Origin: Larix sibirica
Lineage: Eukaryota > Streptophyta > Pinopsida > Pinales > Pinaceae
Assembly (NCBI GenBank): GCA_004151065.3
Contig: NWUY0300011014.1
Location: forward strand, 6,617 to 36,532
DNA length: 29,916 nucleotides
Direction: 5' to 3'
Shown here: piece after piece, positions 1 through 11,291 of the stretch
How the letters are laid out: every line of letters starts with the position of its first letter
Position numbering within the stretch: position 1 is the stretch's first letter
Notes under the pieces: model-generated
Told to the model about the DNA's origin: nothing
The model's database searches: none
What the model saw: only the letters and a program-made list of their open reading frames with translations
Translations under genes and position numbers: made by a program

Positions 1-106
1 ATAGCAAAAATGTTTAGAATGCAGTATCAGTTATAAATCTGGGCTAGGGGTATTACACCTTTTTAGTTCTTAATATGTTTTCGGAATTTCTTACACATGT
101 TTTGAC

Positions 107-1100
107 TGCAACAATGTTATTAGTGATGATGCAAAATAGGCAATAGCCATTAAGATCCAGCTTCAACAAATTGCTCGCCCAATGTACAACAATCCACTTA
201 ATCATGGGTCTCTTATTGTATCTTCCATCCTGAGTGATCTAGATCTCAAAGCTCATTGGCACAAGGAGGTGAAGGTAATAACAACTAAAGTTTTCTCTAT
301 GTTATCCATATGCAGTCCTCAGGATGATCTCATCTATGGAGGATGGAGATTGTGTTTTTTGTTGTTTTTCCTTTTGTGTTGGAAATGTCTTTGGGATGGG
401 TTTAGTTTTCTTTTCGTCTTCTAGATCGGGTTATCATATTGCTGTAGACTTTGTTCAATATATTGTTTTTACCTTTCTGCCCCTTGCATGTACTAAGCAA
501 AGGTTTTTGCATTTTAGGTTATGGAAGACTGCATTATTGGAATGAGAGAAGCTTTGCAAGGCAACCTTGAAAAGTTGGGGTCTCATCTCAGTTGGAAGCA
601 TGTTACGGACTAGGTTTTTAATGTGTTGCACTACATTTTGATAACTTTATTTCTATGTTAAAGCATGAATCAATTAGGGTTTGATATGATGGGGGTTGTT
701 CTACCATATCATGGAAATAATCATGGGTGAAATATGTACATTACTAGATCTAATTGTTTAAACACTTATGCAGATTGGAATGTTTTGCTATAGTGGTATG
801 ACTCTAGAGCAAGTGGACCGCTTGACAACTGAATTTCATATTTACCTGGCACAAAATGGCAGCATAAGGTAGTGTATCAAGATTACTATTTTATTAAAAA
901 TGCTGAAGTTATTACTTTGTTGTACCTTTGTTCCTTGTGCCTAGTATACTGCCTCTTAATATATCTGAAATAGTTTTTAATTGGTTTCTATTTAAGATGG
1001 TATGGTTGGTGTTACTACAGGAAATGCTGAATACTTGGAAAATGCTATCAATGAGGTCACAAAGTCATCAGAAAAAGAGATGAAAGCTAGTGCATCTTAA
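107..1100 (+). pseudogene. Aspartate aminotransferase C-terminal exons, decayed
   Basis: Aspartate aminotransferase is a PLP enzyme that interconverts aspartate and oxaloacetate. Four exon-like blocks read as its C-terminal part: about 107-274 (ARPMYNNP...HWHKEVK), 518-613 (IIGMREAL, NLEKLGSHLSW), 774-868 (IGMFCYSGMTLEQVDRLT) and 1001-1100 (GVTTGN...NAINEVTKS, stop at 1098-1100). GT donors lie at 275, 614 and 869 and AG acceptors at 516-517 and 772-773; phases agree between blocks, so introns are retained and this is not a retrocopy. Damage: TAG at 137-139 (inside the exon if homology extends upstream as it seems to; just outside if the exon starts at 140); TAG at 611-613 where the family has Gln; and the last acceptor is GG at 999-1000 rather than AG. 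The N-terminal half, with the catalytic lysine, lies outside the window. The family is clear; mitochondrial versus other isoform is not. Confidence 0.82.
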
Positions 1101-3424
1101 CTCTAATTTTTGGAAAACACCAATCACAATTCTATTATAGAGTATATGAGAATTTAGGGTTTAGTCTAATTTTTGTGCTAGTGCATCATTATTGGAAATA
1201 CCTTTGAATAAGTGGGCCTATTGTTTAGGCATAGTCATTAACAAACTTAGTTTTTGTACTCCTTTTAAGGGGTGATGTCGTTTATATTGAAAGCGTAGTA
1301 AAAACAATTTGAGATTTTTACTATACCTTTTGCGGTGTCGAGAGTATTATCAAATTAATGACATACCTATGTAATTGCGGTTCTCAATAAGTGGGACGTG
1401 ATTACTTTTTTATAGTTCTTTTGATCTTGTTTTGGAAATGTGTGGTTTTTTCCTATATACTTGTTGTTCTCTCTTTGTTGACTAGAGTTGAAGCTAACTC
1501 GGTGGTCACAAGATGAGTGTCATGTTTAGTGAGAGGATTATGCAGATCTCCTTCTATAATTTCTGTTTAAAACCATAAGGAAAATCAAGTTGATAATGAT
1601 ATCTATTCATTGGATTGTTCTTGTATTTTTTGAAAGAGGAGAATGGTTAGATATTTAACATGCTGATACATTCTGTATGATCATGGATAGTCTCCCAGAA
1701 CATAGGTCATCAGATACCTGATAAATTTGTTATAATTGTATGTCGTACTGGTATGAATCCTTTGGGTTACATTTTGATGCCTTGCTCTGTGTACAAACTG
1801 ATCATTGATACTCCTGAGAAATACATATTCACACTTAATATTAACATCGAGCTCTTACTAGATATAATCATGGCTAGTATATGTGATACATAACATAATA
1901 TCATTGGATTTGATACATAACTTCAGAAGAAAATGTTGTGTTTTTAATTTTTGAAGTAAATGTCCTTAATTTAGGTGATAATGATAAATACTCATTCTGA
2001 TACAATAATTATCCTTGTTACATGTCCTTTGTCTTGTTTCGCTTACATGTTACAGCTTGATGGCACTCTTGTAATTTCTAACTGCATTTTGTTCAATATC
2101 AAACATCCTTGTAGCCTGATTGTTGGTTAAGTACACTTCTGTTTGCAGTTGGTCATCTTTCACCTAGTCTTTTGCCACAATAGTGTTGGACTGCTTGTTT
2201 GCATGAACCAGATCCTCTCAGCCTTGCGTACTCCCTAGGTAACACCATGAGCATGTCTAGGGGCGCCTTCTTGGTGATTGATTTGGTTACATATATTTTT
2301 ACTCCCCACTTTTCTCTTACATTTATATCTAATGATATATAGCGGTGCTCGCTTTTTGTTACTCTATTGTACTGTTTAGGATCTTGTCTCTTATCTTCTA
2401 TCTTCGAGGAGTAGTGTATTTTACTTCCAATATTTGTTACAACTGTTTGTATTTTCTAGTCCAATTGACCAACACTCTTGATCTCTTGATCCCTTGTGTA
2501 CATAAATGAAATGATCTCATACAATTTTGTCATCTTGGATATGGCATTATATGAAATCTTGCCTAACACAAACTTATGAATATTGGATACAAATATCCAA
2601 GAATTTGCAGACATTTCAATTTGGTATCTCATACTAACATAAAAATGCCTCTCGATCTAAGGATTACAGGAGTTAACCAATCTCATCTTTCTCAGAAAGT
2701 CAAAGCTTCTTATGCATTTACCCTAAGCAGATAAGCCTGACACAAGGGATATATTTGGAGCATCTCGCATTACATCAGCACTTACTACATAACTAAAATA
2801 GAAAGCAAAGAATCCTGCTCTAGCTACTAGAAATAGTGAATACCCTTCGCTGCTAAGTGTGTAACATTCCCAGTTTGCAAATTTGTTTATCACTGACTCA
2901 TTGAAGTGATGATATAACCTCAAAATAGTCTGTTTGCGTATTTCTTTTCATCTAAGAATTTGTTTCAGGGAAAGATTTATTGCATCTCCCAAAAACTTGA
3001 AAAAAAGGGCATTGTACATTCAGTGTCTTTAAACAGGCTTCATCTTATGGATGGGTTATTGATTAAAATTTTAATTTGTACCCCAAGGTAATGCAAAGGC
3101 TATAAAGAAAATAAAATCATGATTATAATTTTATGATCATCAGTAGACTAGGCCTATAGCATACCCTTTTATAAAAATTGCTGTCATGGTGCTTTTGAAA
3201 CAATAAATCTCTTGTTTACAACATATCTGGTCTTTAGGATCCTCGTAATTAGCAAAGCTATTGTATAATAAATCATTCTGGCAAGTTATGATTGACATGA
3301 AATCTACAAAACATAACAAAGAATAGAGATAAGCAGACCAAATGATTAGTGAATTTATTTTTAAGAACAATTAAGATAAACAAAATATATCATTTAAAAA
3401 TATATTCCTTTGTAACAACATTCG
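1101..3424. other. AT-rich stretch without recognisable genes
   Basis: This is the downstream flank of the aminotransferase pseudogene. Only short chance ORFs occur on either strand, and none shows a motif I recognise. I see no RNA gene, no clear inverted repeat and no LTR here. Confidence 0.5.
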
Positions 3425-3639
3425 GTCGTGTTAAGCTGTTATAAAAAGAATTTCCAAGATGGAAGGGAGAATACTCGTGAGTTTTTAAAGGATGGACAAC
3501 ATTATAGGTTGGAGCCAACAATGGAGATTGAATTAAGTGGTAGTGATAGCAAAGTAAATGACAGCATAAATGTTTGTAACAACAGTCGCATTATGATGTG
3601 CGCTCAGGTAAAGAATTTTTGAGAGAGCAGAAAAATACC

Positions 3640-5170
3640 ATTTCTGTTTGGCCTTATTGCCAAAACAAGCCCTACAGATTGGAAAAATGAGTCCTGTGCC
3701 ACTGGAAATTCAACCTTTGTTGAATTAATTTAAAGAGATTGTTGGGGATGATCTAACAACAGGTTTACCTCCTTGGAGGAGCATGTCACATCAAATTTAT
3801 TTGATACTAGGATCAAGTGTATTGAATAAAGCTCCTTATTGGATGACTCTAGTAGAGAGTCAAGAAGTGAATAAGCAGGTACACGAATTGCTTGATAGAG
3901 GACTGATCTGGGAGAGTTTAAGTCCTCGTGCCATGCCTACAATATTGACACCCAAGAACGAGGGTGGATGGAGAATGTGTATTGATTCACGAGCTATCAA
4001 TAGGATTACTTTTTAGTATAGATTTCCCTTACCAAGGATGGACGACCTTATGGACTGTTTAAGAAAGGCCAAGTACTTTACAAAGATCTATTTGAAGAGT
4101 GGGTATCATCAAATTCGGATAAAAGAAAGTGACAAATGGAAGACAACATTGAATAGGAAGGATAGACTGTTTGAATGGCTAGTCATGACGTTTGGGTTAA
4201 CCAATGCCCCTAGCACATTCATGAGAACTATGATTGAATTTTTGAACCATTTTTGGGAATGTTTGTTGTCGTGTACCTATATGATATTTTGATTTTCAAC
4301 AAAACCAAAGAACACCTAGAGCACATGAGAAAGGTGTTGCAGTGGTTGAGGGAAGAGAAACTGCTGATAAATTTGAAGAAATGTACATATATGGAGGAGG
4401 AATTAGTATACTTGGGATCTGCGATTTCCAATGAAGGCTTGAAGATAGACCCTAGAAAGGTAAATACTATTTTAGAAGGGCTAACACCTAAGTGTACATT
4501 TGATGTGAGAAGTTTCCACGGTTTGGCGAGCTTCTACAAAATAATTATCCAAAATTCCAATGTGATCTATGCACCATTTATTGAATGTATGGAAAAGGGG
4601 ATTTTCAAGTGGACAATAGTAGCCATGAAATCATTTGAGCACTTGAAGAAAACGGTAACCGAACAACCTGTTTTGGTGCTTCTGGATTTCAATAAAGTAT
4701 TTCAAGTGGACTATGATGCAAGTGGTCTAGCAATTGGAGCAATTTTGAGTCAAGAAGGAAGGTTGATTGCATTCTTTAGCGAGAAATTGAATAATGCTAA
4801 GAAGTATTCTATTTATGATCAAGAATTATGCTATTGTACAAGCATTGAAGAAATTGCGACATTACTTGCTACCAAAGGACTTTGTTTTATTTACTGATCA
4901 TAAGGCATTGTAGTACATCAATATTCAAGGTAAGTTGAATAAAAAACATTCCAAATGGGTAGAATTAATGAAAAGTTACTCTTTATTTTGAAACACAGAT
5001 CTAGAAAGACTAATAAGGTTGCAGATGTGTTAAGCCGGAGAATAATGTTATTGAATACTTTGTCAGTGGAAGTTGTTAGCTTGGAAAGTATGAAAGAGTT
5101 GTATGCAGAAGGCATGGATTTTGTAGAGGCTTGGAAATCATGCAAAGCACCTTGGAGCAAGCATTGATAG
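3640..5170 (+). pseudogene. Chromovirus reverse transcriptase and RNase H, broken
   Basis: Blocks in order: VPLEIQPLL and LPPWRSMSHQI (about 3698-3800); KNEGGWRMCIDSRAINRI (3955-4013); [15 protein letters not shown] (after a TAG at 4014-4016); [20 protein letters not shown] (4190-4224). The frame then shifts by 4253, giving [11 protein letters not shown], where the polymerase YxDD motif should stand: its first Asp is now Tyr (4280-4282). The thumb (NLKKC, VRSFHGLASFYK) leads to RNase H at about 4680-4990, with DASGLAIGAILSQ, YSIYDQEL and TDHKAL. A TAG at 4911-4913 replaces the Gln of the usual LQY. The tether (KTNKVADVLSRR, 5007-5042) is in yet another frame. Catalytically dead by sequence. 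Confidence 0.88.
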
Positions 5171-6372
5171 AACACTGTATTTGGATTTTCATCTTCAAGA
5201 AGGATTCTTGTTTAAGAACCAACGTTTATGCATTCCATGAAGCTCATTGTGGCTTAATCTTGTTAGAGAACTGCATAGCGGAGGTATGGGTGGACATTTT
5301 TGCATTGATAAGACCCGAACATTAGCGAAGGAAAGATACTATTGGCCTAGCATCAAACTAGGATGTTAAGAAGTTTGTTGAGTGTTGTAGAATTTTCCAA
5401 AACACATGGTTGTATACATCACTACCAGTACTTGATAGACAATAGGATGATATAAGTATGGACTTCGTTTTAGGACTGCCTAGAACGCATAGCGGTCATG
5501 ACTCTGTGATGGTTGTAGGGGACAGGTTTTCATGGACGACACATTTCATACCATGCAAGGAGACCAATGATGCTGCTAAAGTGGTTGTTTTGTTTTTCTG
5601 AGAGATTGTGAGGTTACATGGACTGCCAAGAAGCACCACTTTAGACAGAGATACAATATTTCTTGGGCATTTTTGGAGGACACTTTGGAAGAAGATAGGT
5701 TCCAAGTTGATGTACAGTTTTGCATATCATCCACAAACGAATGGATAGACAAAGGTGGTTAACAGAGTCTTGGGAAATTGTTGAGGAGTTTGAGTGGAGA
5801 GAAGACCAAGACAATGTGATTTGGTCTTGGCCCAGACTGAATTCGCGTACAACGATTCAATCAATAAATCTATGGGAATGAGTCCATTCTAGATGGTTTA
5901 TGACAGGTCACCAAAGGGAGTTGTTGATTTGGTTTAATTGCCCAATCTGGAGGACAAGAGAAGTGATGATGCATGTGAGTTTGCAGAGAGCATGCAAGAA
6001 ATGTAGGAGCAGGTCAGGAGGGAACTACAACAAAGCAATACCAGATATAAGCAAGGAGCAGATTTGCGAAGAAAACAAAAGGCTTTTGAAGGAGAGCTAG
6101 TAATGACACATTTAAGGAAAGAAGGATTCCTCGAGGGTACTTATGGTAAACTCAATTTCGAGAAAATTGAACCATGTCAAGTCCTGAGAAAGAATTCTGA
6201 TAATGCATACAAGTTAGAGTTGTCGGAAGAATTTAATATTTCCCTAATATTCAATGTGGTTGACTTGTACAAATTTCATGAGGGAGAAGGGAATGATGAA
6301 GAAGGTATCCTGGGTGAATGGAAGAAGCAGCATAACTTCAGAATCCAAATTATGAAGGAAAATAGCTTTTAA
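5170..6372 (+). pseudogene. Chromovirus integrase, broken
   Basis: The N-terminal zinc-binding region is readable around 5170-5400 (HLQEGFLFKN, RELHSGGMGGHF, ERYYWP), but the second Cys of the CxxC pair is Phe (ECCRIF) and the residues just after it seem deleted. The catalytic core runs about 5440-5770: [11 protein letters not shown] holds the first Asp and LDRDTIFLGHFWRTLW the second. The third acidic residue, usually in GQTEVVNR, is lost: codon 5752-5754 is AAG (Lys), and the preceding Gln is TAG (5746-5748). The C-terminal part (AEFAYNDSINKS-like, THLRKEGF, EPCQVLRKNSDNAYKLEL, ISLIFNVVDLYKFHEG; up to about 6290) matches the integrase end of chromoviruses. The open stretch 6064-6372 is the best-preserved segment. 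Confidence 0.87.
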
Positions 6373-6569
6373 GCCAAAGTGTCTTCCTAATCTTTACTTG
6401 CTATTATTTGATCCTTAGCCGAGGAAGCCTCTCGTAAAAATAGCATCTTAGGCGAAGTGTCTACTAGTATATTACCTATGAATAACAAAGCTCATAGTCG
6501 GTCTATGGGCCACTCGCTATGCTCAACGGAATCCCGCCGTGTAGACCTGCTTTGAACCGTCTGCCTGTT

Positions 6570-6695
6570 AAACCAACCGAAGAATTAGAACAAATCTTGG
6601 CAAAGAGGGCTAGACGAAGGATAAAGAATAAAGAATATTATGAATATTTGGTGTGGAGAAACAAGGGTTTCAAAGATGCATTATGGGTTTCTTAA
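6570..6695 (+). pseudogene. Chromodomain at the integrase C-terminus
   Basis: In one frame this reads KPTEELEQILAKRARRR, then KEYYEYLVWRNKGF and DALWVS, ending in TAA at 6693-6695. The pattern ILxxRxxRR ... EYLVxWxx.....ATW is the chromodomain of plant chromovirus integrases, which in the family is thought to guide integration to heterochromatin. The usual Lys of LVKW is missing and the usual Gly after it reads as Asn, but the fold core looks preserved. About 200 bases (6372-6569) between the integrase end and this domain carry stops in the matching frame; they may be a decayed linker or a small insertion. The end of the domain is also the end of pol. Confidence 0.75.
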
Positions 6696-6896
6696 GACAA
6701 ACTAGCACACCTATGGGGTCTTCCTCCTCTGTAGAAGCTACAGTTGCATGCACATAAGCTGGAGCTCATGTTTTTCTTACCAAAGATGTCTGATGCAGGA
6801 GCATCTTTGGCCTTAGGCAATCCACATGAATCAAAACCATTTCTGTTTCAAGCTAGTAATTGTAGGGTGGAACAAGTGTTGCAACTCTGGTTTCTG

Positions 6897-6990
6897 CAAC
6901 ACCAGAACTGCGAATCCCGTTGTTGCAACACCAGAACTACAAATCCTGTTTGTTGCAACACAAGTGCCGCAACTCCCGTTTCTGCAACAG
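6897..6990. repeat. Imperfect 29-30 bp tandem repeat, CAACA-rich
   Basis: Three units begin at 6897, 6926 and 6956, each starting CAACAC followed by a variable middle ending in (T)GTTG or TTTCTG; a fourth start is at 6985. It lies about 200 bases beyond the chromovirus chromodomain, so it may belong to the element's 3' untranslated region. The units encode no known motif. Confidence 0.6.
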
Positions 6991-8440
6991 GTGTGCTGTA
7001 AAAGTCTGTTAGAAGGCTACGGGTTAGGTGTTTCATACTCCACATGTCTGGGCGAACTTTGTAGAATTTTGGAAACCATTTACAGGAACATTATTTTAAA
7101 AAAATTCAATCCTTGCACTTCAGCAACGCTATTACAACTGATCTGTTAAAACTAAACATGGATATAATTTATCTTAATATGTTTGGAAATATGTAGAATT
7201 CACTACATGTATGCATTTTGTTTATAAGGTTGATAAAATGGTAGTGGTTTGATTGAATAAATACTATTCCTCACAATATACATTCATATATTTGGCTCAG
7301 TAAATACCATTCATCATGGCATCCCATAAACTATATTTGTGGCACGGTCTCTTCCAAAATCAGTCTTATATCTGAGAGAAATTAACAAGACTAAAAAACT
7401 AAAAATAGGTTTTAAATACAAAATAACACCCACAAAACAATGTGGTTTATAGATTTAAATTGCGGGGATTTCTCTGATTTTATTGAAGTGGAGGGCATGA
7501 CGTAGCATTATAAGCACACTAAACAACAACCGGAACATTATAAGTGTTACTAAATACATTGCAATTTGCTTGCTCCCCATGAGACAAAGTGACAAGGAAT
7601 ATTAAACGTAAAGCTATCTAGAGAATTAGAAGCCAAAACAGAAATTGACATATCTTAAATGCCAGTCCACACAGAATTTGACATATCTGAGATAGCAACA
7701 ACAAGAAATTTCCAAATCGAACCGAAACAACAAAATATGCACTATTGATGATTAGCGTTTCATATCTGGAAAATTGAATGGAAAAACAACTGTTAAGTAA
7801 AGTTCAACCTTAGCTCTACAAATATTTTGGGAACTTCTCAACATATGGGGGTCTGAAAATCTGCAGGAGCATCAGACATACAACGTAATACTGCCGCGAA
7901 TTATGGCAGGACATAACAATAATTTCCATGTAGACAAATCTAGACAAATCTATATGTTATCTATCATAGCTGGTGCACGACCTTGTTGGATGCAAGACAT
8001 CTGCTATTCAGTTGATCCAATACAAACATTAAAAAAAATTTAAAAAATGTCTCGAAAGAATAAGAAGCAGGCATTACGACATATCCAGTTGATCAAACAA
8101 AAGCACTTGTAACGAAAGAAGGAGCAACTCCAGGTTAAAAATGATGTTCACAAGTTAAAATGTTTTGAATTGTTGACTGTAGCAAGAAACATCATTGGCA
8201 AAGGTATCACTAGAACCCAAGGTACTTTTAGCATGTAAAGCATAACGATGTTGTACCTAGCATTTGAAATTCATCCCTGCATATGGGTCACTATCGAAAA
8301 AGAAAAGATGATTGTTCGAATGTTAGTGGTGGATAAAGACGATCTAGATTTGGGCAACCAAGAAGAGCAAATTCATGGTATAAAATTTGCTATGGTGGAT
8401 AACGAATTCTCCATGTGGGCAACTAAGAGATAATTAAAAG
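6991..8440. other. Stretch without recognisable genes
   Basis: The sequence is AT-rich with short chance ORFs only. The longest, 61 codons at 8248-8433, has no motif I recognise. The missing 3' LTR of the chromovirus would be expected in the first part, but no second copy exists in the window to define it. Confidence 0.45.
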
Positions 8441-8550
8441 AATAGGTAACATAGGCCTAACAGTTTAGAACATGTGTTTTCATCTAGGAGGTCACAGGTT
8501 CAAATCCCGAGGGATAAGGTTACACTTTTGTAGACTTTAGCAAGGAAAGT
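8441..8550 (+). mobile_element. tRNA-derived SINE-like sequence
   Basis: A box-B-like sequence GGTTCAAATCC lies at 8497-8507 and a weaker box-A-like TAGGCCTAACAGTT at 8452-8465, about 31 bases apart, as in tRNA-derived RNA polymerase III promoters. The surrounding wording (CATCTAGGAGGTCACAGG before box B) resembles the tRNA-like head of plant SINEs. There is no cloverleaf good enough for a functional tRNA and no anticodon call. The 3' boundary, tail and target-site duplication are not clear, so the extent is approximate. Confidence 0.5.
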
Positions 8551-8664
8551 CTCATACACCAAATTGGTGTCTCGCTTAACAATTACCTTAAAAATAGATT
8601 ATTTAATCTCATACACCAAATTGGTGTCTCGCTTGGCAGTTACCTAAAAAATAAATTATTTTAT
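8551..8664. repeat. 57-bp tandem duplication
   Basis: Two units start at 8551 and 8608 with CTCATACACCAAATTGGTGT, which itself contains a short palindrome (ACACCAAATTGGTGT). They share the next CTCGCTT and the following AT-rich part with a few differences. It directly follows the SINE-like head and may be part of its body. Confidence 0.8.
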
Positions 8665-10042
8665 ATTTACAATATACCACACTCCTTCAGACTTAAAAAA
8701 TATCACTTTCAATGTTTGATATGAAAGAGACAAACATCCCACATCCCATATCTCTATTCCTGGAGATGTTCGATATCTCCATTGAAATACACTTCTTATC
8801 CCTATTAATAGATGAATAGGAGTCAATTTGAGCTTTTATGGATTTGGTCCGAGAGGGAAGCCTTCAAGAGAGCAATTCAGGCATGTCAAAGTAAAGTCCT
8901 CCTGCACAAATTTAAGAGTCTTTGCATGGATTTTTTTTGGTGCGATCCTTTGTCCTAAAATCAATTGTGACCTCGTTGAAGCCCAAATCAATTCATTTAC
9001 TCAGCGTTGACATCTAATAATTTTTTTTGTAACGTATGGCCTATGGAAACATGTGAAATAAATTGACTTTCATATTTTACTGTTTGGGCATGTGAAAACA
9101 AATAAATGTTAACTTGTTCACATTTAATGACAATAATGACAATTGTTCTGATATGAAAGTTGGTCAAAGCATTTTATTAAGGTAGAGAATACTAGTGATC
9201 AATGGCCTAATTATTGCCACCCAAAATTCTACTAACATATATCGCTCATGGATGCTAGCAGGTGTAAAGAAAACTTTAGAAAGCTTCTTCATTGGATTTT
9301 CCCAATTCCATGCCAGGTAGGTAAGAAATTCTTTATCCTTATCTTTGAGCTTGCATTTCTTCATTTCAATCTTTCAAAGTATCAAAATCCCATGCTAGTT
9401 TTACAGCTTATATGCTAGTTTTACATTTTGATATTTTTACTATTTATTCTGTAGCCTCAGCAATGGAATAAGCCCTTGAATAAAGTTAGTGGGATGCAGT
9501 CAAGATCGTTTTTTATTTGATTCACCTACGGATAATGAGATTTCGGTTAGGACTCGAAACCTTGCCCAGAACTTGAACAAGTACCAAGGCTCGGTTTAAG
9601 CCGATGTACTGATGAAGAAGGCAGTGGATATGGGAAGGCCCGAAGAAGGGAATGAAGATGGTGGTTAAAGAAGTTTTAAGCATTGGTTCTTAAATTACCA
9701 TTACCTAAATGGGAGGGATTTGAAGAAAAGTTCATCCCAAAAACATGTAATAGTTGTTTTCACAATACAAATCTTTGCCAAAACTAATAGCGTGGATGTT
9801 GTATTGAGTCTTTGTTTGTAGTTCATAATCTTTGGCTTTTACTCTTGCGGGTTGTTTAATTAAGGAGTCAACATCGATTTGCTGCTGGACAATCACATCT
9901 CACATACATATTTTTATTTTTTAAATCCAATCATTCAATCATAGTTGCACGTAGAACTAGCACAGTCACAAGTAAAATGGTCTGTAAGATAGGTATAGCC
10001 AACCACTTAATTTTGTAGAGATAGTTGGTTATTAAACAAAGG
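8665..10042. other. Stretch without recognisable genes
   Basis: Only short ORFs of no recognisable family occur. On the minus strand near 9549-9562 there is a weak box-B-like sequence, too poor to call a second SINE. The stretch ends at the assembly gap. Confidence 0.45.
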
Positions 10043-10186
10043 NNNNNNNNNNNNNNNNNNNNNNNNNNNNNNNNNNNNNNNNNNNNNNNNNNNNNNNNNN
10101 NNNNNNNNNNNNNNNNNNNNNNNNNNNNNNNNNNNNNNNNNNNNNNNNNNNNNNNNNNNNNNNNNNNNNNNNNNNNNNNNNNNNNN
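10043..10186. other. Assembly gap
   Basis: A run of 144 N. Nothing can be said about its content, and the two flanks need not be contiguous at this distance. Confidence 0.99.
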
Positions 10187-10396
10187 TATTTAATAAACAT
10201 ATCTCTTTTCTTATCCACCTTTTAAGTGAAACTTATTTAAATCTTAATCAAGATGCATTTGAGCATAACAAGATACAACGATCATGAAGTGAATCTCTCC
10301 TGTACACTTGTTACACGTAAGTTAATGTTGTTGATCCACTCAAGAAAGTCCAAAATCTTAGATAATATCTAAACACCTATAGGTGTAATNATAATT

Positions 10397-10440
10397 TCTA
10401 TAGAGTAGTGTACTAAGGTCTATAGAGTAATGTACTAAAG
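10397..10440. repeat. 22-bp tandem duplication
   Basis: Two units starting TCTATAGAGTA at 10397 and 10419, differing at two positions. The single N at 10390 is just upstream. Confidence 0.85.
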
Positions 10441-10536
10441 TTCATTGCAGTGCCAAGATGTGTAGGCTATGGAGAGAAAGTTGCAAGAAATGAACATTAG
10501 ATATATGAATAACGATGATATACGATAGCAATGATG

Positions 10537-10624
10537 GTGTAGTAGTTGAAAGCGGTGCAACACCATCAAGGTGGAAAGTGGTGTAGTAGTTGAAGGCGGT
10601 GCATCATCATCAAGGCAGTTAGCA
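10537..10624. repeat. 44-bp tandem duplication
   Basis: Two units starting GTGTAGTAGTTGAA at 10537 and 10581, followed in each by GCGGTGCA and ATCATCAAGG-type sequence with several differences. More loosely related GGTGCA and AAGGCAG pieces continue to about 10650. Confidence 0.75.
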
Positions 10625-10671
10625 GGTGGTGCAAAGGCAGCGATGACACTGCAGTCTTGTTAGTATATAGA

Positions 10672-10735
10672 TAGCTTGTTAGCATATCAATGGCAGTCAA
10701 TTTCCAAGTATATAGTTAACTTGTTAGCATATCAA
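10672..10735. repeat. Spaced direct repeat, period 35
   Basis: Two 29-bp units, AGTATATAG then CTTGTTAGCATATCAA, at 10672 and 10707, with only two or three differences. A short unrelated spacer separates them. Confidence 0.8.
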
Positions 10736-11291
10736 ATTGCATTGAACTTGGAGAATAGCAATTAATAGTTAGTTATAGCGGCCATGAGATCTTAATACCG
10801 TATGAATTTTATTTGATTCTATATTAATAAACTATGTCCAAACTTTAAAAATATTCAAAATCATATCAAGCAATGAAAGCATGATATGTATTATGCTTTT
10901 GGTTATGTAAGTACGAAAGCACCAGCCGCGCAATAAGATAAGAATAAGACCTAATGTGATTGCATATAGCACTAACGCATATATGTATTTAATGCATGTG
11001 ATGTTAGTACTAACAATGGAGTTAATGCAATAGATATTTTATTATTAACAATATGGCAACCGTCTCACCAAAGCACTAGGAAATGTGCATTCAATGCTAG
11101 TGATATTCCCAAAGACATCGTTGCCACCCAATAATAAGACCTCAATGTTGACATACTATAATAAGCATTATTATGTCCTTGTATATGGCAAAAATTGTGT
11201 GTTTCCTTAAGTTTATGGTATTATAGTTTTCATATTAAATATATTTGAAAAAAAAATATTTATTTCAATTTTCATTGGCTCTGGGGTGTTG
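10736..11291. other. AT-rich stretch without recognisable genes
   Basis: No coding motif. It contains the dispersed 73-bp block at 11100-11172, listed separately. Confidence 0.45.
11100..11172. repeat. Dispersed 73-bp repeat, copy 1
   Basis: Begins GTGATATTCCCAAAGACATC and ends ATAATAAGCATTATT. A second copy lies at 15784-15856 with four mismatches in 73. Here it has no flanking direct repeat, whereas the second copy does. Confidence 0.9.

Larger units (their letters stand above)
3425..6695 (+). mobile_element. Ty3/Gypsy chromovirus, 5'-truncated and degenerate
   Basis: The order is protease-RT linker, reverse transcriptase, RNase H, integrase, chromodomain, which is the Ty3/Gypsy order with the integrase-terminal chromodomain that defines chromoviruses. 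The first recognisable residues (about 3455-3510, QDGRENTREFLKDG) are from the linker after protease. Gag, the protease core, primer-binding site and 5' LTR are not visible, so the copy is truncated on its left. After the chromodomain stop (6693-6695) I could not find a polypurine tract or 3' LTR. The reading frame changes at least near 4250, 4900-4980 and 5100-5330, with in-frame stops throughout. Clade (Galadriel-like or CRM-like are my best guesses from the RT and integrase wording) is uncertain. It is a dead fossil copy. Confidence 0.88.

Noticed and set aside
6826-7149. ORF of 107 codons over the CAACA repeats
   Set aside because: It is open because of the short repeat; two other frames are open over the same bases and no family motif is present.
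9041-9180. Inverted ACTTTCATAT / ATATGAAAGT as a MITE
   Set aside because: Only about 10 bp, unequal flanks and no target duplication.
9541-9620. Possible minus-strand SINE or tRNA (GTTTCGAGTCC and an inverted repeat near AGCCGA)
   Set aside because: Box B has a mismatch, box A is poor and no arms pair well.
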